DNA of 64,000 bases from Cymodocea nodosa (Eukaryota; Streptophyta; Magnoliopsida; Alismatales; Cymodoceaceae). The stretch spans positions 13,040,001 through 13,104,000 of the forward strand of contig CM072335.1 of the NCBI GenBank assembly GCA_036874045.1. Reading direction: 5' to 3'. The position numbers and the translations under genes were made by a program. This document shows positions 1 to 13,027 of the stretch, piece after piece. Positions within the stretch are counted from its first letter, which is position 1. The number at the start of each line of letters is the position of its first letter. The notes beneath the pieces are model-generated. The model saw nothing but the letters and a program-made list of their open reading frames with translations, searched no databases and was not told where the DNA came from.

Positions 1-1311
1 CTATACATAGAAGGTGATACCTAAAGCCTTGATTCAGAATTTAAGTATCCTTCAGGAATCTCTTTTTCAAAATGAATGTCATTTTGTTCCTTTATCAAAA
101 TATTTTCTTGAAGCTACTCAGGTAGGCTTGATTCTCTAGCTTCAACAATGTAAGGAACATTTTCAATATCCGCAACATCCATTAATTCAGTTTCTATAGA
201 ATGTTCAAAGTTCAAATTTTCCACAAATTCTATAGTCAGTGTATCTATTTGTAAGTCTTCATTTTCTTCAACAGATATTTCCATTTCAACATGTTGTGAG
301 TTCTCAAACTCTGGTTCTATAGATTTTGAAATAGGCTGATCAACATTAAGCTCTTCTAGAGTCTTATGTTTTTCAATAGCTACTACTTTAGACAATCCAA
401 CCTCTGAATTAGTTACTGCCTTAATATTTTCAAGCATATCTGCAATAACTTATTCAATGTCATCTGCCCGATGCTCTAATTGTTCAATTTCCTTATCATT
501 AGGGCTTGAAACTATAGAAAAACTTGAACGAATTTGTTGCTTTGATTTCTTTTCAAGTTTTCTAAAAAAAGATAACAAAGTATCATTGTCATCATTAGTC
601 TTAGTGTGTTCAGAACTGATGAGCTTATTAGATGCATTGAAAGGCACAATGTCTAGACAAACATTGCCCTTTGAAATTAAATCCTCATTTGATTTTTCTT
701 TTCCAACAACATTTGTTTCCTTAGAAACAATTTTTCTGACTCTTTTTCTCTTGTAACAAGTCAGCTGTTCTACTATTATTGCTGTTTTCTTTTGAATCTG
801 TTCCATAAAAGTTTTTTGTTTTAATTTTTCAAAGGCACTTTCTATAGCTATTGCCTTTCGAAGACCTTCAACTTTTCTTTGATTAGTAGCAATATTTGTT
901 TGTTTTTCCTTTGAAAATAAAGGTGTAGGTATTGCAGATTAATGTTCTTCCTCAAATGATTGTAGTCGTGTTCCATTTATAGGTGTTTGAGGAATTCTAT
1001 TTGATGAACCTACGCCTTTTTCTAAATATTGAGTATATTGTTCCAAGAATGCAATTTTAGCACATTTCATTCGATATTCTTTGTCAAATTTACTTCTAAT
1101 ACCCATGTACTATATACTTTTAGCTGTATTTTTAAGTTCTTACCGAACTTCATTAAGTATTTCTTTAGAAAAGAAAGTCACTATAGATTTGAGCTAACAT
1201 TTTGTCAACTTGAAAAATTTTCTTAAACCATGTACGTGGAACTTCATCTTCATCTATTTCTTTACCTTTTGTATTTCCTCTATCACGCCCTTTGTGAAAC
1301 TTGGAAACCAT
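1..1311 (-). pseudogene. env-like ORF of F1 copy A (partial, runs off left edge)
   Basis: This minus-strand ORF starts MVSKFHKGRDRGN at 1311 and is collinear with the env-like ORF at 58970-61233. Shared blocks include VPRxWFKKIFQVDKMLAQIY near the N-terminus, LTCYKRKRVRK, DNVCLDIV, a KLEKxSKQQ segment and an acidic stretch ending in ENVPYIVEARE. A one-base loss near 1160, relative to the other copy, moves the reading frame; the main open pieces are 450-806 and 114-437. I infer that it is the post-pol accessory (env-like) protein found in some Sireviruses. I see no clear signal peptide or transmembrane segment here, so a true envelope function is unproven. The conserved C-terminal half lies outside the window. 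Confidence 0.7.
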
Positions 1312-2911
1312 CGTCGCAAGTTGTAACAGGAACAAGCAAGAAAGATTTTCAGACACAAAGTTTACGAGATAACCTAAGTTCCTATGCAATAAGTGTTTAA
1401 ATAGGGTTTCAGTCGACTAACTTAATGAGTCTATTAGTCGGGTTTGGGTTTTAAAATGAATATTGAATAAAGTTTATTCAATTGAGCTACTCGAAATATT
1501 TAAGTATAACTCGTTGAGTTAACTAACCTAATGAGTAAAACGTTGTCTAGAGACAGTTTTACACGTTGCCTTACATAACATAATGTCTAATTAGTATACT
1601 TGACTAAAAACAAGTTTCAGATGTTTTCAACAGAAAGTTTCTGAAGATAACACACAAGCTATAATTAACATATATAAAACATCATCTTGAGAGCATTGTA
1701 AACTATTCTAATATTCTTTTTATGAATCTAAAATAGTTTGTCTATCTTTTAAATTGTTTCATCAAGATCTTAAGAGGACTAAACTTAGATTAACCAAGAT
1801 TTATCTTTTGAATGATATTAATCTATTTTGGACATTGTAATTCCTCCCCCTACAAATATACTTCAAATATATTCAATAATATACAAAATATACTTGTATA
1901 AAAATAGGTGTTAATTATAACTAAACATTAAGATTTACTTTTCAGAAATTTTTTGTTATCCTGAATTCATCAAAAATGATTTCAAGAATCAACTCCAACT
2001 ATATATGAATCAAAACATAATTTTAAAATTAATATGATTAACACAAGGAGAATAAAGGAATGTATCTCAGATAAACATTTTTAAAAGTACTAACTTAGAT
2101 TCAACTAATTAGTAGTCATATTGGTAGAGACTGTATTCGATTCAAAGATATCTGTATTTAATGAAACAACTTTTATCTTTTCAAAACAATAGATATTAAT
2201 AATTTTCTTTAAAAGTTAGTTTGAAAAGTTTAAATCATCCAAGAGCTTTCTAATGTACTCGTATAATGAGCTTTCGATCAATAATCCCAGGTCTGATCAA
2301 GACCTTAGGTTGCCAGATTTAAAGAATCCTTTTTTAGGACAACAATCTTTACATACTTATCTACTCAAGTACAAGAGGCTTGTGATCAAATTGATCAATA
2401 AACTCTCAAAGATTTTCACTTTATAAGCACTTTTTATTTTAAGCACAGTATATATGTATTTCATTAATACAGACACAATAAAACACAAATCTCATACAAT
2501 TTTTACGTCTATGATTTTACTGAAAATATGAATCAATTTCAATAAGCTCATACTTTTGATTAGTAGTTTAATATGATTTACATATAAATTATTCTACAAG
2601 TTTAATCAATCAAGTCAAACTCATTTTTGATCATATGCACTTTCATTGATCTAAAGAAAAGACTTAATCAAAATTTCAAAATTTCAGATGAATTTAATAT
2701 TTTTCATTGACATTTCCACTTAAAATTTTGAAAAATCATTAAACTTAACAAAATAAGTAAAATTAATAAGATACTACTATAATTTTATCATAAATACATA
2801 GTATCTTATGCAGCAGTTTAGATATTACTTAGATATTTATGATAAGTATATAATATCTATGAGGTAAACAACATCATCAACAATATTTATCTTTTGTGGA
2901 GTTTAAGCATT
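1312..2911 (-). other. Post-pol spacer of F1 copy A with internal polypurine tract and candidate promoter
   Basis: No ORF is convincing here. The stretch is collinear with 57653-58969 in copy B. It contains a polypurine run on the minus strand at about 1839-1852 (TAGGGGGAGGAATTAC) followed by a sequence starting TGTCCAAAATAG. An AT-rich box (CTATTTAAACAC) lies about 100 bp before the env-like start. The purine tract and TATA-like box in front of the ORF suggest a separate transcription start for env; this is inference. Confidence 0.5.
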
Positions 2912-5682
2912 TTACACATCACATAACCTACAAATACCTAAATTTAATCTTATGTTGAAGAATGTAGTTTCATTTAGAGGTTTTGTAAATATATCAGCTA
3001 ATTGATTTTTACTAGACACAAATCCTAATTTAATTTTACCTTTAACTACGTTATCTCTTAGAAAATGATGTCTAACCTTTATATGCTTTGCTCTAAAATG
3101 TAATATAGGATTTTTGGAAAGATTTATTGCAGAACTACTGTCACAATAAATCTCAGTTGTATCATAAAATAATCCAAAATCTTCTAAAGTTTGCCTTATT
3201 CACAGAATCTAAGTGCAACACAGTACAATAGCAACATATTCAACTTCAGTGGTTAAAAGTGCTACACAGTTTTGCTTTTTACTAAACCATGACACCAAAT
3301 TATTTCCCAATAATTGACATGTGCCACTAGTACTATTTCTATCAGATTTAGATCCTACATAATTAGCATCAATATATCCTATAAGATCTATTGAACTATT
3401 CTTGGAATAATACAATCCGAAATTTTTAGTTCCTTGTATATATCTAAATATTCTTTTAACAGTAATTGAGTGTGATTCTTTAGGATTAGATTGAAATCTA
3501 GCACAAGCACACACAACAAACATAATATCAGGTCTACTAGCAGTCAAATAAAGTAAAGAACCAATCATTCTTCTGTATTTTCTTTGATTTATTGATTTTC
3601 CTATCATCAATATCTAACTTTAAAGAAGTACTCATAGGAGTTCCTCGAATCTTTGTATCACTAAAATTAATTTTCTTAAGCATTTCAACTACATATTTTT
3701 CTTGATTTAAAAATATACCTTTGTCCATTTGCTTAATTTGAAGTCTTAGAAAATATGAAAGTTCTCCTATCATACTCATTTCAAATTGACTAGTCATCTC
3801 TTTAGAAAATATTTTTATCAGTTTATTAGAAGTTGCTCCAAAGATTATATCATCCACATATATTTAAACAATAATCTGATCTTTATCATCTTTCTTGATA
3901 AATAGAGTATGGTCTACTTTTCCCATGATATATACTTATTCTATTAGAAAAGTAGATAACTTTTCATACCACGATCTAGGTGCTTGCTTCAAACCTTATA
4001 AGGCTTTCTTCAATTTATACACTTAGTCAGAATTTTTAATATCTTCAAATCCAGTTGGTTATTTTACATAAACTTCTTTATTAATTAAACCATTTAGAAA
4101 TGCACTCTTAACATCCATTTGATATAGTTTAAAATTTATATAACAAGCATAGGCCAATAATATTCTAATACTTTCTAACCTAGCCATAGGAGTAAATGTT
4201 TCATCATAATCAAGTCCTTCTTCCTGTGTATACCCTTGTGCAACTAATCTAGCTTTATTTCTTATAACTTGACTAATCTCATATAGCAAGCATAAGCTAA
4301 TAATATTCTAATACTTTCTAACCTAGCCACAAGAGCAAATGTTTCATCATAATCAAGTCTTTCTTCTTGTATATACCCTTGTGCAACTAATCTAGTTTTG
4401 TTTCTTATAACTTGACCAGTCTCATTAGTTTTGTTTCTAAAGATCCACTTTGTACCTATTATGGATTGATTTTCTGGTAGAGAAACTAATTCCCAAACAT
4501 CATTTCTTATGAATTGATTTAGTTCATCTTGCATTGCGACTATCCAATTTTTATCAGATAATGCTTCTTCTATATTCTTTGGTTCCACCATAGAAACAAA
4601 CATACACATACTATTGAAATTTACTGAAGCTCTAGTTTTAACTCTCTCATTAATATTACCAATGACTTAAGTGATGGGATGTGACAAAGAATAATGCCAA
4701 TTTCTATGATTCTTCTCAATATTCTCACCAACATTTGAAGGTACATCACTTTGATCATTAGTTTGATCATTTAAGTTCATATTTTTAATTTTCTCAAATA
4801 AATCTTCAATCTCTCTATTGATTTCTAATTCTTTTGGGAAATTGATCATATCATCATTATCAGCTTTAGATTGAGATTCTTTAAAACAATTTTCATTAAA
4901 GCTTACATGAAGGGTTTCTTTAATGGTTCTAGAAGTCTTATTATATACTCTATAGGCTTTACTTCTAGTAGAGTAACTTACAAAAACTCCTTCATCCGCT
5001 TTGGCTTGAAATTTATCCCTTTTATCTTTAGTGTTAAGAATAAAATACTTATAGCCAAATGGTTTCATATAGGAAATTTTTGGAACCTTATCAAACATAA
5101 TTTTAAAGGGAGTTTATTAACATTAGGTTTTAGGTGACTTCTGTTAATAATATAACAAGCTGTATTTACTACTTCAACCCATAGATTTTGAGGTAATTTA
5201 TGTTCATTTAACATAGTTCTGGTCATTTCCTGAAGTGATTGATTCTTTCTCTCAATAACACCATTTTGAGAAGGTGCTCTTGGAAAAGAATATCTATGAT
5301 CAATGTTATGATTTTTACAGTAATTATTTATTTGATCATTTTCAAATTCAGTACCATGATCACTCCTTAGTTTTTGAATAGAGACACTTTGTTCATTTTG
5401 AACAAGATTGCAATACATTTTAAACATTTCAAAAACTTCTATCTTAGTTGCTAAAAAGTACACCCAAGTGTATTTAGAGAAGTCATCTACTAAAACAAAT
5501 ACATACTGTTTACCACCAAGACTCATGATTCTTGTTGGTCCAAATAGATCCATATGTATAAGTTCTAAGACTTTCTTGCTTGATATATCAGTTTTGAATT
5601 TAAAAGAGTTTTTATGAAGTTTACCTAACTCACATGCATCACACATGAAATCCTTTGAGTATTTAATCTTTGGTAAACCTCT
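2912..5682 (-). pseudogene. pol: pol of F1 copy A: integrase, reverse transcriptase, RNase H (decayed)
   Basis: On the minus strand the integrase comes first, with CDACELGK (zinc-binding CxxC), HMDLFGP, SDHGTEFEN and GVIERKNQ giving the D, D and E of the catalytic core. A 143-bp tandem duplication then repeats the RT segment RLVAQGYTQEE...RILLAYACY. RNase H follows (TASRPDIMF, YIDANYVGSKSDRNSTSGT, TTEVEY). The second Asp of the RNase H DAD box has become Asn. The palm YVDD block is disrupted by a stop. The end is collinear with the copy B pol terminus at 37278. Several stops and frameshifts show that this copy is non-functional. Confidence 0.85.
4145..4430 (-). repeat. 143-bp tandem duplication inside RT of copy A
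   Basis: The segment from AAGCAT at 4145 recurs at 4288, a period of 143 bp, with scattered differences. Both units encode the same RT stretch (RNKxRLVAQGYxQEExLDYDETF...ARLESIRILLAYACY). Copy B has this stretch only once, so the duplication is specific to copy A and came after its insertion or in its immediate ancestor. Confidence 0.85.
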
Positions 5683-7598
5683 TGTTTAGAATGAAAAAGT
5701 GCATAATATTAACGGTTAAATGATGGTTAATTGCATAATATTTAGCTTATTATATGAGAATTAAGTCATTATGTTATAATTGCACTGTTATATGCTTTAA
5801 TGAAAGAATCTACATAATTTTTAGGAATTAGCATGAATTAAGTATATTTTCTGAACTATCAGTAAATTATAGGTTTTTAATTCTTAAGTATCTGAATTAT
5901 CTGTTATTTCAGAGAGTTATATTTAATATACCAAACAGTTATGTTTTAAATGCTAAAAGAATATGCAGGTTCACAGAAATAACTCGTTGAGTTAAAGCCT
6001 TAAAGGTGTAAAAAGTACAAGTAACAACTTGTTGAGTTAGTGAGTAAAAATCGTAAGTTGTATATTTGAACTCGTTAAGTTAGATTTATGCACGTGTTGA
6101 ATTTAAACGCTTTATTACGTCACGTGAATTGCACATGTATAACTCATTAAGTTAACGTAACTGTACACATTAAGTTACTTGAATACACACTAAGGTAACA
6201 TATTGTGTTAGTAGCTTATAAGTTATTTCTTTATTGCACGTGTTTTATAAATGAATCAATGAAGTAAGTCCGTTGAGTTAGCTGTAACTCCACAGACCAT
6301 TTATTTTCTAATATGCCACTGTAGCAGTTGCAGAAATAGGAAATTCGAAGGAAGACCACGATTACATGTATCATGCAGGAATTCACTTGTGGAACGAAGA
6401 AGAAATCACCATCGTTCATTTGAATGAAGGAAATCCAACCAACTATCTAGCAGAAGCAGTTACTATAGGAAGAAATATAAAAGAAGAGAAAAAAAGATGA
6501 AAAAGTGTGTGTGTGTAGAGTGGAGAATCACACTAATTGTAGAAAGCGTCGGAAGTTCCTTGAAGCTCCACACCACCACCAAAATCACCAACCATCGGAG
6601 GTCTGTGAGGATACTTGCTTGATGTTAGGTTGATTCCAAGCCAAACATGGTACCTGACAACCATTGTGAGGAATGATCACGTCGCGGGAAAGGAAGCCAT
6701 TTTCACCAAGCACCAACTCATATCTTAGGAGATCGTAAAACTTCTAACCTTGGTTTCAGGTTGATGCCAGTATGCTGAAGAGGAGATCATCTTAGAATTT
6801 TGGATTCACGATTCTATAGGGAGAGAAGACAAGATTGTAAGTGATTAAGTTTTCAGTGGTGTAATCGGGTCGCATGTAGTGACAGAAGTTTTTATTATCG
6901 ATAGACTTTTACATTTCACCTTTCGCTCATCTTCAGGAACATATCAAAATAAAAATACTAAAAACAACAAATTATCTGTGTTTACATTTAGTATTAAAGT
7001 GTTATATTGTTTGTTTTATATCGTGATTAATGTTATCATTGTCAATATTGTAAATGTTTTATATTAGTTTGATTCAGAAAATAGAAAATAGTTTTATTGT
7101 TTACTGAAATTGATTCGTTCTAGATACTTAAAGATTTTAATGGTTATTGTTTGAAATATCTGAATGTTAGTATTGCTTAATGATAAATCTAATGTTAACT
7201 AATATTAAAGAGCTTAATTGATGTTATTTACATTTTGCGGAACCGCCTAATGGTTGGCTGAATTCCTCTGTAAATAGTAGTATTTAACGGGAAAGACAGG
7301 CTTGTGGAGTTAACATAAGTCCATGAGGTTAGTCCGTTGAGTTAGCCATTACTCCACGAACTAAGTTCGTTAAGTTAACTGTGACTTAACGGAGTACTTA
7401 ACTGAATACATATAAACTCCAATATAAAAATCAGAACAATACACAATTTTTACTCAATCTTTGTGGGATCGACCTATACTTGCACACAAATACAATATAC
7501 ATTGTGCACTTGCAGTTAAAAATACAAATTGGATTTAATATCTAATTTGTGTGAAAGGTTGTTTGTTTACTTCTAAAAGTACTCATTTATATAAGCAT
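5683..7598 (+). mobile_element. F2 (Athila-like) LTR inserted in copy A pol, 3' end deleted
   Basis: It starts TGTTTAGAATGAAAAAGTGC right after the integrase sequence and is collinear with the F2 LTRs at 10686, 37549 and 53927, including the palindrome arrays, the CACGTG sites and the U5 motif GGGATCGACCTATACTTGCA. It ends abruptly at ATAAGCATAAA, before the normal LTR terminus. About 265 bp of copia pol, present in copy B between roughly 28903 and 29168, is missing at the right junction. There is therefore no target duplication. A single deletion removed the LTR end together with flanking pol. Confidence 0.85.
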
Positions 7599-7818
7599 AA
7601 ATCCTAGGTTTTCTATATATAGTACATTCAAAATAACACAAGTAGGAGTTATTTGAACATTGCCCATACCTATGATTTTATCCTTGCTTTTGTTTCCAAA
7701 TATTACACTTCCTTTCTTAGTATATATAAAATTTTTTAGTAGGCTTTTCTGTTCGGTCATGTGACTTGATGCTCTACTATCCAAGATCCATTTTGATGTT
7801 GTTTCCTCTTGCAAAATA
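7599..7818 (-). pseudogene. pol: Protease region of F1 copy A pol
   Basis: The minus-strand ORF MQEETTSKWILDSRASSHMT is the copia aspartic protease start. The active-site triplet context DSGA, intact in copy B, has become DSRA here through one G-to-A change. The reading frame is cut at about 7599 by the F2 LTR junction, so the C-terminal part of the protease and the integrase zinc-finger start are deleted. Confidence 0.8.
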
Positions 7819-7844
7819 AATTAAGAAGAACTGTTTCTTGGTAC

Positions 7845-9845
7845 CTAATGTCTTTGAGGACAAAGTTCATTAAAAGCATATTTCTTCTTTTTGTTTAAAA
7901 ACAGCTTAACAAAATCTTTTTCTACACAAGAATTTTCAGATAAAGAACATGCCGAACCAGTAATTGGTCTAATATTAGGGTTTTGAATTTCATGCTTAGG
8001 TTTCTGAATTTTCAGTTTACTACAATTGTTTGAAATTTTAGAAACATTAGTAACTGAATTTCTAGAACAAGAAACAAGATTTTTAGAAACATTGATAGTC
8101 ATGTTAGAAGTACATTTAGATAAATTACATTGGTTTATATTATTACTACATGATTCATCCATTGAAGTACCTACTTCTACATATTTATTACCTTGTTTCA
8201 TGATAAAAGGAATTTTAGTCTTAGATTTACTTGAACTGCAACTAATAAATTCTTTGTTGGCTTAAGATTCAGGGTATTCAGGATAATCAAATCCTTAGCC
8301 AAATTTATGTGACACTGCAAGGGTACTAGTTAGTTTGTCTAACTCAGTTTGACTTACATTCCATTTTTCAATGGTGGAATTTAAATCTAGCTCTCTCATT
8401 TTTAATTTATCAATCTCTAACTCAAGATCATTTATGTTGTTTCTCAACTTTTCATTTTCAGATTCTATCTTTAATTTTTTAGCATTTATATTTTGTATTT
8501 GTTCATGCAAGACACATTCATTAAATCTAAATTTATGCAAATCTCTAGCATGATTTTCATTATCACATTTAAACTTCTCTAAAGTAGTAGATAGGAAACA
8601 ATTTTCTTCTTCCATAATGGACAAAGAGTTTCTAATGTTCTTATTTTCTAGTTTACAAGCTTTAAGTTTTTGTAATAATGCATGATAAGCACATAATAAT
8701 TCATCAAAGTTAAAATCTGAATGACTTTCAGGATCAGATATTACCTTAGACTCATCTGCCATGAAACACACATGATCCACGTCTTCTAACTCTTGTTCTT
8801 CTTCTGAATATGAAGATTTTGATGATAATTCCTCAAATTCAGACTCTTCTGACGTGTCATCCCAAGTGACCTTCAAAGCCTTTTTCTCTTAAAACTTTTT
8901 CTGAGTTTTTTGAGTTATCTTCTTCTAATTTGTCCTACCTTGCTTTTCATTTTTCCTTATAGGACAATTTGGAGAAAGATGTCTAGATTTCTTGTAGTTG
9001 TAACATACATACTTTCTAGATGAAGAATTCTTTTCATTCAGTGACTTTGACGTTGAGGGTTTATCATTTCTGTTCCTTTGTTGTTTCCTAGCTTTCTTGA
9101 ATTCCCTAGTCAGCAAAATCAAATCCTCGTCAGAATTAGTTGATATTTCAGAATCTGAATTAATATTGAAGGCTATTTCTTTCTTCATTTTTAATTTGTT
9201 GTGACTTAGTGAATCATTTAATTGAACTTCATAAGCAATTAAATTTCCTATAAGTTCATTTATAGTATAAACATTTAAATCTCGTGATTCCTCAATTGAT
9301 GTCACTTTTTGAGACCATTTAGAACTTAGGGATTTGAGAATTTTTCTCACCAAATCCTTCTATTCAAAATTCTTTCCTAAGCATTTTAAAGAGTTTATTA
9401 TATCTAGGAATTTGAAAAACATCTCAGAAATACTTTTATCTTCATGCATCTTAAAGAGTTCATACTTATGAATTAACATATTAATCTTAGTCTCTTTAAC
9501 TTGAGAAGTACCTTCATGTGAAACTTCTAATGCATGCCACACCTCATAAGTAGATTTATATGCTGAGACTTTACTGAACTATTCATAACTCAATGTACAC
9601 AATAAGATATTTAAGCCTTTAACATTCAGAGTTTCATTTTCTTTTTCAGTAATTGTCTAAGTATTATAAGGAGTAGTTAACAGAGTATATGGTTTAGAAA
9701 TCATGAACCACAACTTGTGATCTATACTTTGAAGAAAGACTGTCATTCTATATTTCCAATATTCAAAATGTATTCCATCAAATAAAGGAGTACGGTTAAG
9801 ATTTTGACCTTCATATAATGAAAAATTACCATTTCCAGTAGCCAT
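7845..9845 (-). pseudogene. gag: gag of F1 copy A (capsid, degenerate zinc knuckle, coiled coil)
   Basis: It starts MATGNGNFSLYEGQNLNR at 9845, matching copies B and C. The capsid part contains PLFDGIHFEYWKYRM, typical of plant copia gag. It is followed by INMLIHKYELFKM and LVRKIxxSLSSKW. The nucleocapsid knuckle reads CYNYKKSRHLSPNC, where a canonical CX2CX4HX4C knuckle would have Cys instead of Tyr at position 4. Downstream, 8295-8876 encodes a long Leu/Lys/Glu/Asn-rich stretch (FDELLCAYHALLQKLKACK onward) that looks like a coiled coil, a Sirevirus-type gag feature. Stops and frameshifts split the frame at about 9655, 9542, 9357 and 8900. Confidence 0.85.
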
Positions 9846-10030
9846 TTTACCTTAGATTTTTCAACCTATTTGATTTTAAACAATTTAAAACATTAAAAAC
9901 AACTTGAGCCTAATATTTACACAATTAAATGTATGCTCAGATATTAATTTCTATTTAAAAACAAGGAATGTAGAATAAACTCTGATATTAATTAAGTTGG
10001 TATCAATTTTATATCAATGATTATCAATCA
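9846..10030 (-). other. Leader between primer site and gag, F1 copy A
   Basis: This is AT-rich untranslated leader collinear with 26239-26424 (copy B) and 51974-52159 (copy C). It contains no ORF of note. Confidence 0.7.
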
Positions 10031-10042
10031 GCTTTCATACTA
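10031..10042 (-). other. Degraded primer binding site (tRNA-iMet type), copy A
   Basis: On the minus strand the site reads TAGTATGAAAGC against TGGTATCAGAGC in copy C. It lies three bases from the LTR end (GATCCTACA), so it marks the 5' LTR boundary. Confidence 0.75.
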
Positions 10043-10685
10043 CTTGTAGGATCGAATTGCTACACAAGAGGGGGGTGAATTGTGTTTTTCAACATATTTA
10101 CTTATAATTGAAACTTCAAAAATTAAAAAAAGTTGAGACACTATTTTAATCAAATCATTTTATTCAAGGTTTCAATTACAATATACAATTCGATTCTCCT
10201 CAGAAATTGTAGATGCAATTATATAACGATACTATGTTTCATCTAATCAATTTCATAACTACAAATAGAGAAAACTAATTTACAAAATTTAAAACATTTC
10301 TCTTTATTTGAGATTTTTCTTCTTCTTCTTCTCCTACAATTCTTCAATGACAAATATCTGACTCTTTACTTTACCGAATTTGCTTTCTTCTTCTTCTTCA
10401 AATCTTTAGTGACATATATCTAACTTTCTCTACTTCACTGAATTTTCTTCTCTCTAAGAGCTTTTCCTCGAAGATGTGTTTTTGATTCCTGAAAATATAT
10501 TTCGTTTAGTGTGCAGGGATAATTGATCAACAAGAATTCTATGCCTTTTATATTGTATATTCACTTCATGTATATCTTCTACGTTTAGCCATTATCAATT
10601 TTTCACTCTTCACGTTTTTTCTTTTTTCTTCATCGAAATACACACGTTTTGAGTCATGTTTTCCTTTCGAATTTTCTTTAATCAT

Positions 10686-12617
10686 TGTTTAGAATCAAAA
10701 AGTGCACAATATTAACGATTAAATGATGGTTAATTGCATAATATTTAATTTATCATACGAGAATTAAGCCATTATGTTATAATTGCACTGTTATATGCTT
10801 TAATGAAAGAATCTACATAATTTCAAGGAATTAGCATTAATTTAGTACATTTCTGAACTATCGGTAAGTTGCTGATTTTTAATTCTTTAGTATCCAAATT
10901 TTCTATTATTTTAGAGAGTTATATTGCATGTACCGGATAGTTATGTTTTAAACGTTAAAAGAATATTTAGGTGAACAGTAACAACTCGTTGAGTTAGTGT
11001 TCTTTTTGTTAAAAGATCACATGCCAACTCGTTGAGTTAGCGAGTAAAAACCTTAAGTTATATATCTAAACTTGTTAAGTTAGAATTATGCACATGTTGA
11101 ATTTAAATGCTTTAGTATATCACGTGAGATGCACATGTGTAACTCGTTAAGTTAGCATAACTGTACGCATTGAGTTACATGAATACACATTAAGGTAACG
11201 CATTATGTTAGCAGCTTATTTCTTTATTGCATGTGTTTTATAGTTAAATCAACGAAGTAAGTCCGTTGAGTTATTTGTAACTCCACGAATCATTTATTTT
11301 CTAATATGCCATCGTAGCGGTTATAGAAATAGGACATCCGAAGGAAAACTACGATTGCACGTATCACGTAGGAATTCACTCGTGGAAGAAAGAAGAAATT
11401 ACCATCGTTGATAGGAACGAAGGAAATCCAACCGATCATTTAAGCAGAAGCAGTTACTATTGAAAGAAATATAAAAGAAGAGGAGAAAAATGAAGAAAGT
11501 GTGGTGGGTAGTGTGTGTAGAGGTGGAGGGCCGCGCTAACTGCAAGCAGCGTTGGAAGTTCAATGAAACTCCACACCATCACCAAAATCACCAACCATTG
11601 GAGGTCTGTGAAGATACTTTCTTGATGTCGAGTCGATTCCGAGCCAAACACGGTGTCTGACAACCACTATGAGGAGTGATCGCGTTGCAGGAAGGGAAGC
11701 CATTTTCACCAAGCATCGACTCTTATCTCAAGAGATCGTAAAACTTCTAGCCTTGGTTTTGGGTTGATACTAATATGCTGAAGAGGAGAACATCTTGCAA
11801 TTCTAGACTCGCGATTCTATAGGGAGAGGAGACAGGTTTGTAAGTGATTAAGTTTTCAGTGGTGTAATTGTGTCGCATGTAGTGACAGAAGTATTTACTG
11901 TCGATAGAGATTTTTACATTTCACCTTTCGCTCATCTTCAGGAACATATCAAAACAAAAATACCAAAAACAACAACTTATTTGTGTTTACATTTAGTATT
12001 TAAGTGTTGTATTGTTTGTTTTGTATCGTGATTAATGTTATCATTGTTAGTATTGTGAGTGTTTCATGTTTGTTTGATTTAGAAAATAGAAAATAGTTTT
12101 GCAATTTACTAAAATTGATTCGTTCTAGATACTTAAAGATTTTAATGGTTACTGTTTGAAATATCTGAATGTTAGTGTTGCTTAATGATAAATCTAATCT
12201 TAACTAGCATTAAAGAGCTTAATTGATGTTATTTACAATTTGTAGAACCACCCAATGGTTGGCCGAATTCCTCTGTAATTAATAGTATTTAACTAGAAAG
12301 ATAGGCTCGTGAAGTTAACTTAAGTCCACGAGGTTAGTCTGTTGAGTTATGGATAACTCAACAAACTAAGTCTGTTGCGTTAACTGTAACTCAACGGAGT
12401 GATTACTGAATACATTAAGTCTAATATAAAAAAATGGAACAATGCACAATTCTTACTCAATCTCTATCGAATCGACCTATACTTGCATACAAATACAAAT
12501 TGGAATTAATATCTAATTTGTGTGAAAGGTTGTTAGTTTACTTCTAAAAGTAATTATTGATATAAGCATAAAGACAAAGTAAACAAGTTTAAGATCTAAT
12601 CTTTCACGATCAAAACA
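10686..12617 (+). mobile_element. F2 solo LTR, TSD ATCAT
   Basis: This is a complete solo LTR of 1932 bp, from TGTTTAGAATC to GATCAAAACA. It is flanked by the perfect duplication ATCAT (10681-10685 and 12618-12622). Removing it restores TTTCTTTAATCATCAATCC, which matches the uninterrupted F1 LTR near 56455-56470. It contains a TATA-like ATATAAAAGAAGAGG near 11470 and the U5 motif near 12465. No internal element sequence is present, so it arose by LTR-LTR recombination. Confidence 0.93.
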
Positions 12618-13027
12618 ATCATCAATCCTGGATCTTTGAAAAATTTCCTGCAAAATAAACTTTCTTATCCAAAATTTTTCATCAAATGTAATAAGAAGTC
12701 ATTGTGTTAATGTTAACTAAATGAGTAAAACAAGTATATTTATAACTTAACATATTTAACTTAACGAGTTCATCATGTGCCAAATCATGTGACAAGTACT
12801 GTAGCTAACTAAACGAACTAAGTCTGTGGTGTTACGCTAACTCAACGAACTAGCTTTGTGGTGTTACAATTAACTCAACGAACTAACTTCGTAGAGTTAT
12901 TGATAACTCAACGAACCAGTAATAAACAAATATTTTAAACAACAAAGTATTTACCACGTGTAATAATAATAACTTTAAGTTTATAACGCTAACCTAACGC
13001 GTTGTCTTAGTGTTCAATATAGCAACT

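Noticed and set aside
10315..10335. TTC/GAA microsatellite-like run as a functional element
   Set aside because: It is part of the F1 LTR leader, also present in copy B (about 25935-25950) and at 56045. It is simple-sequence drift.
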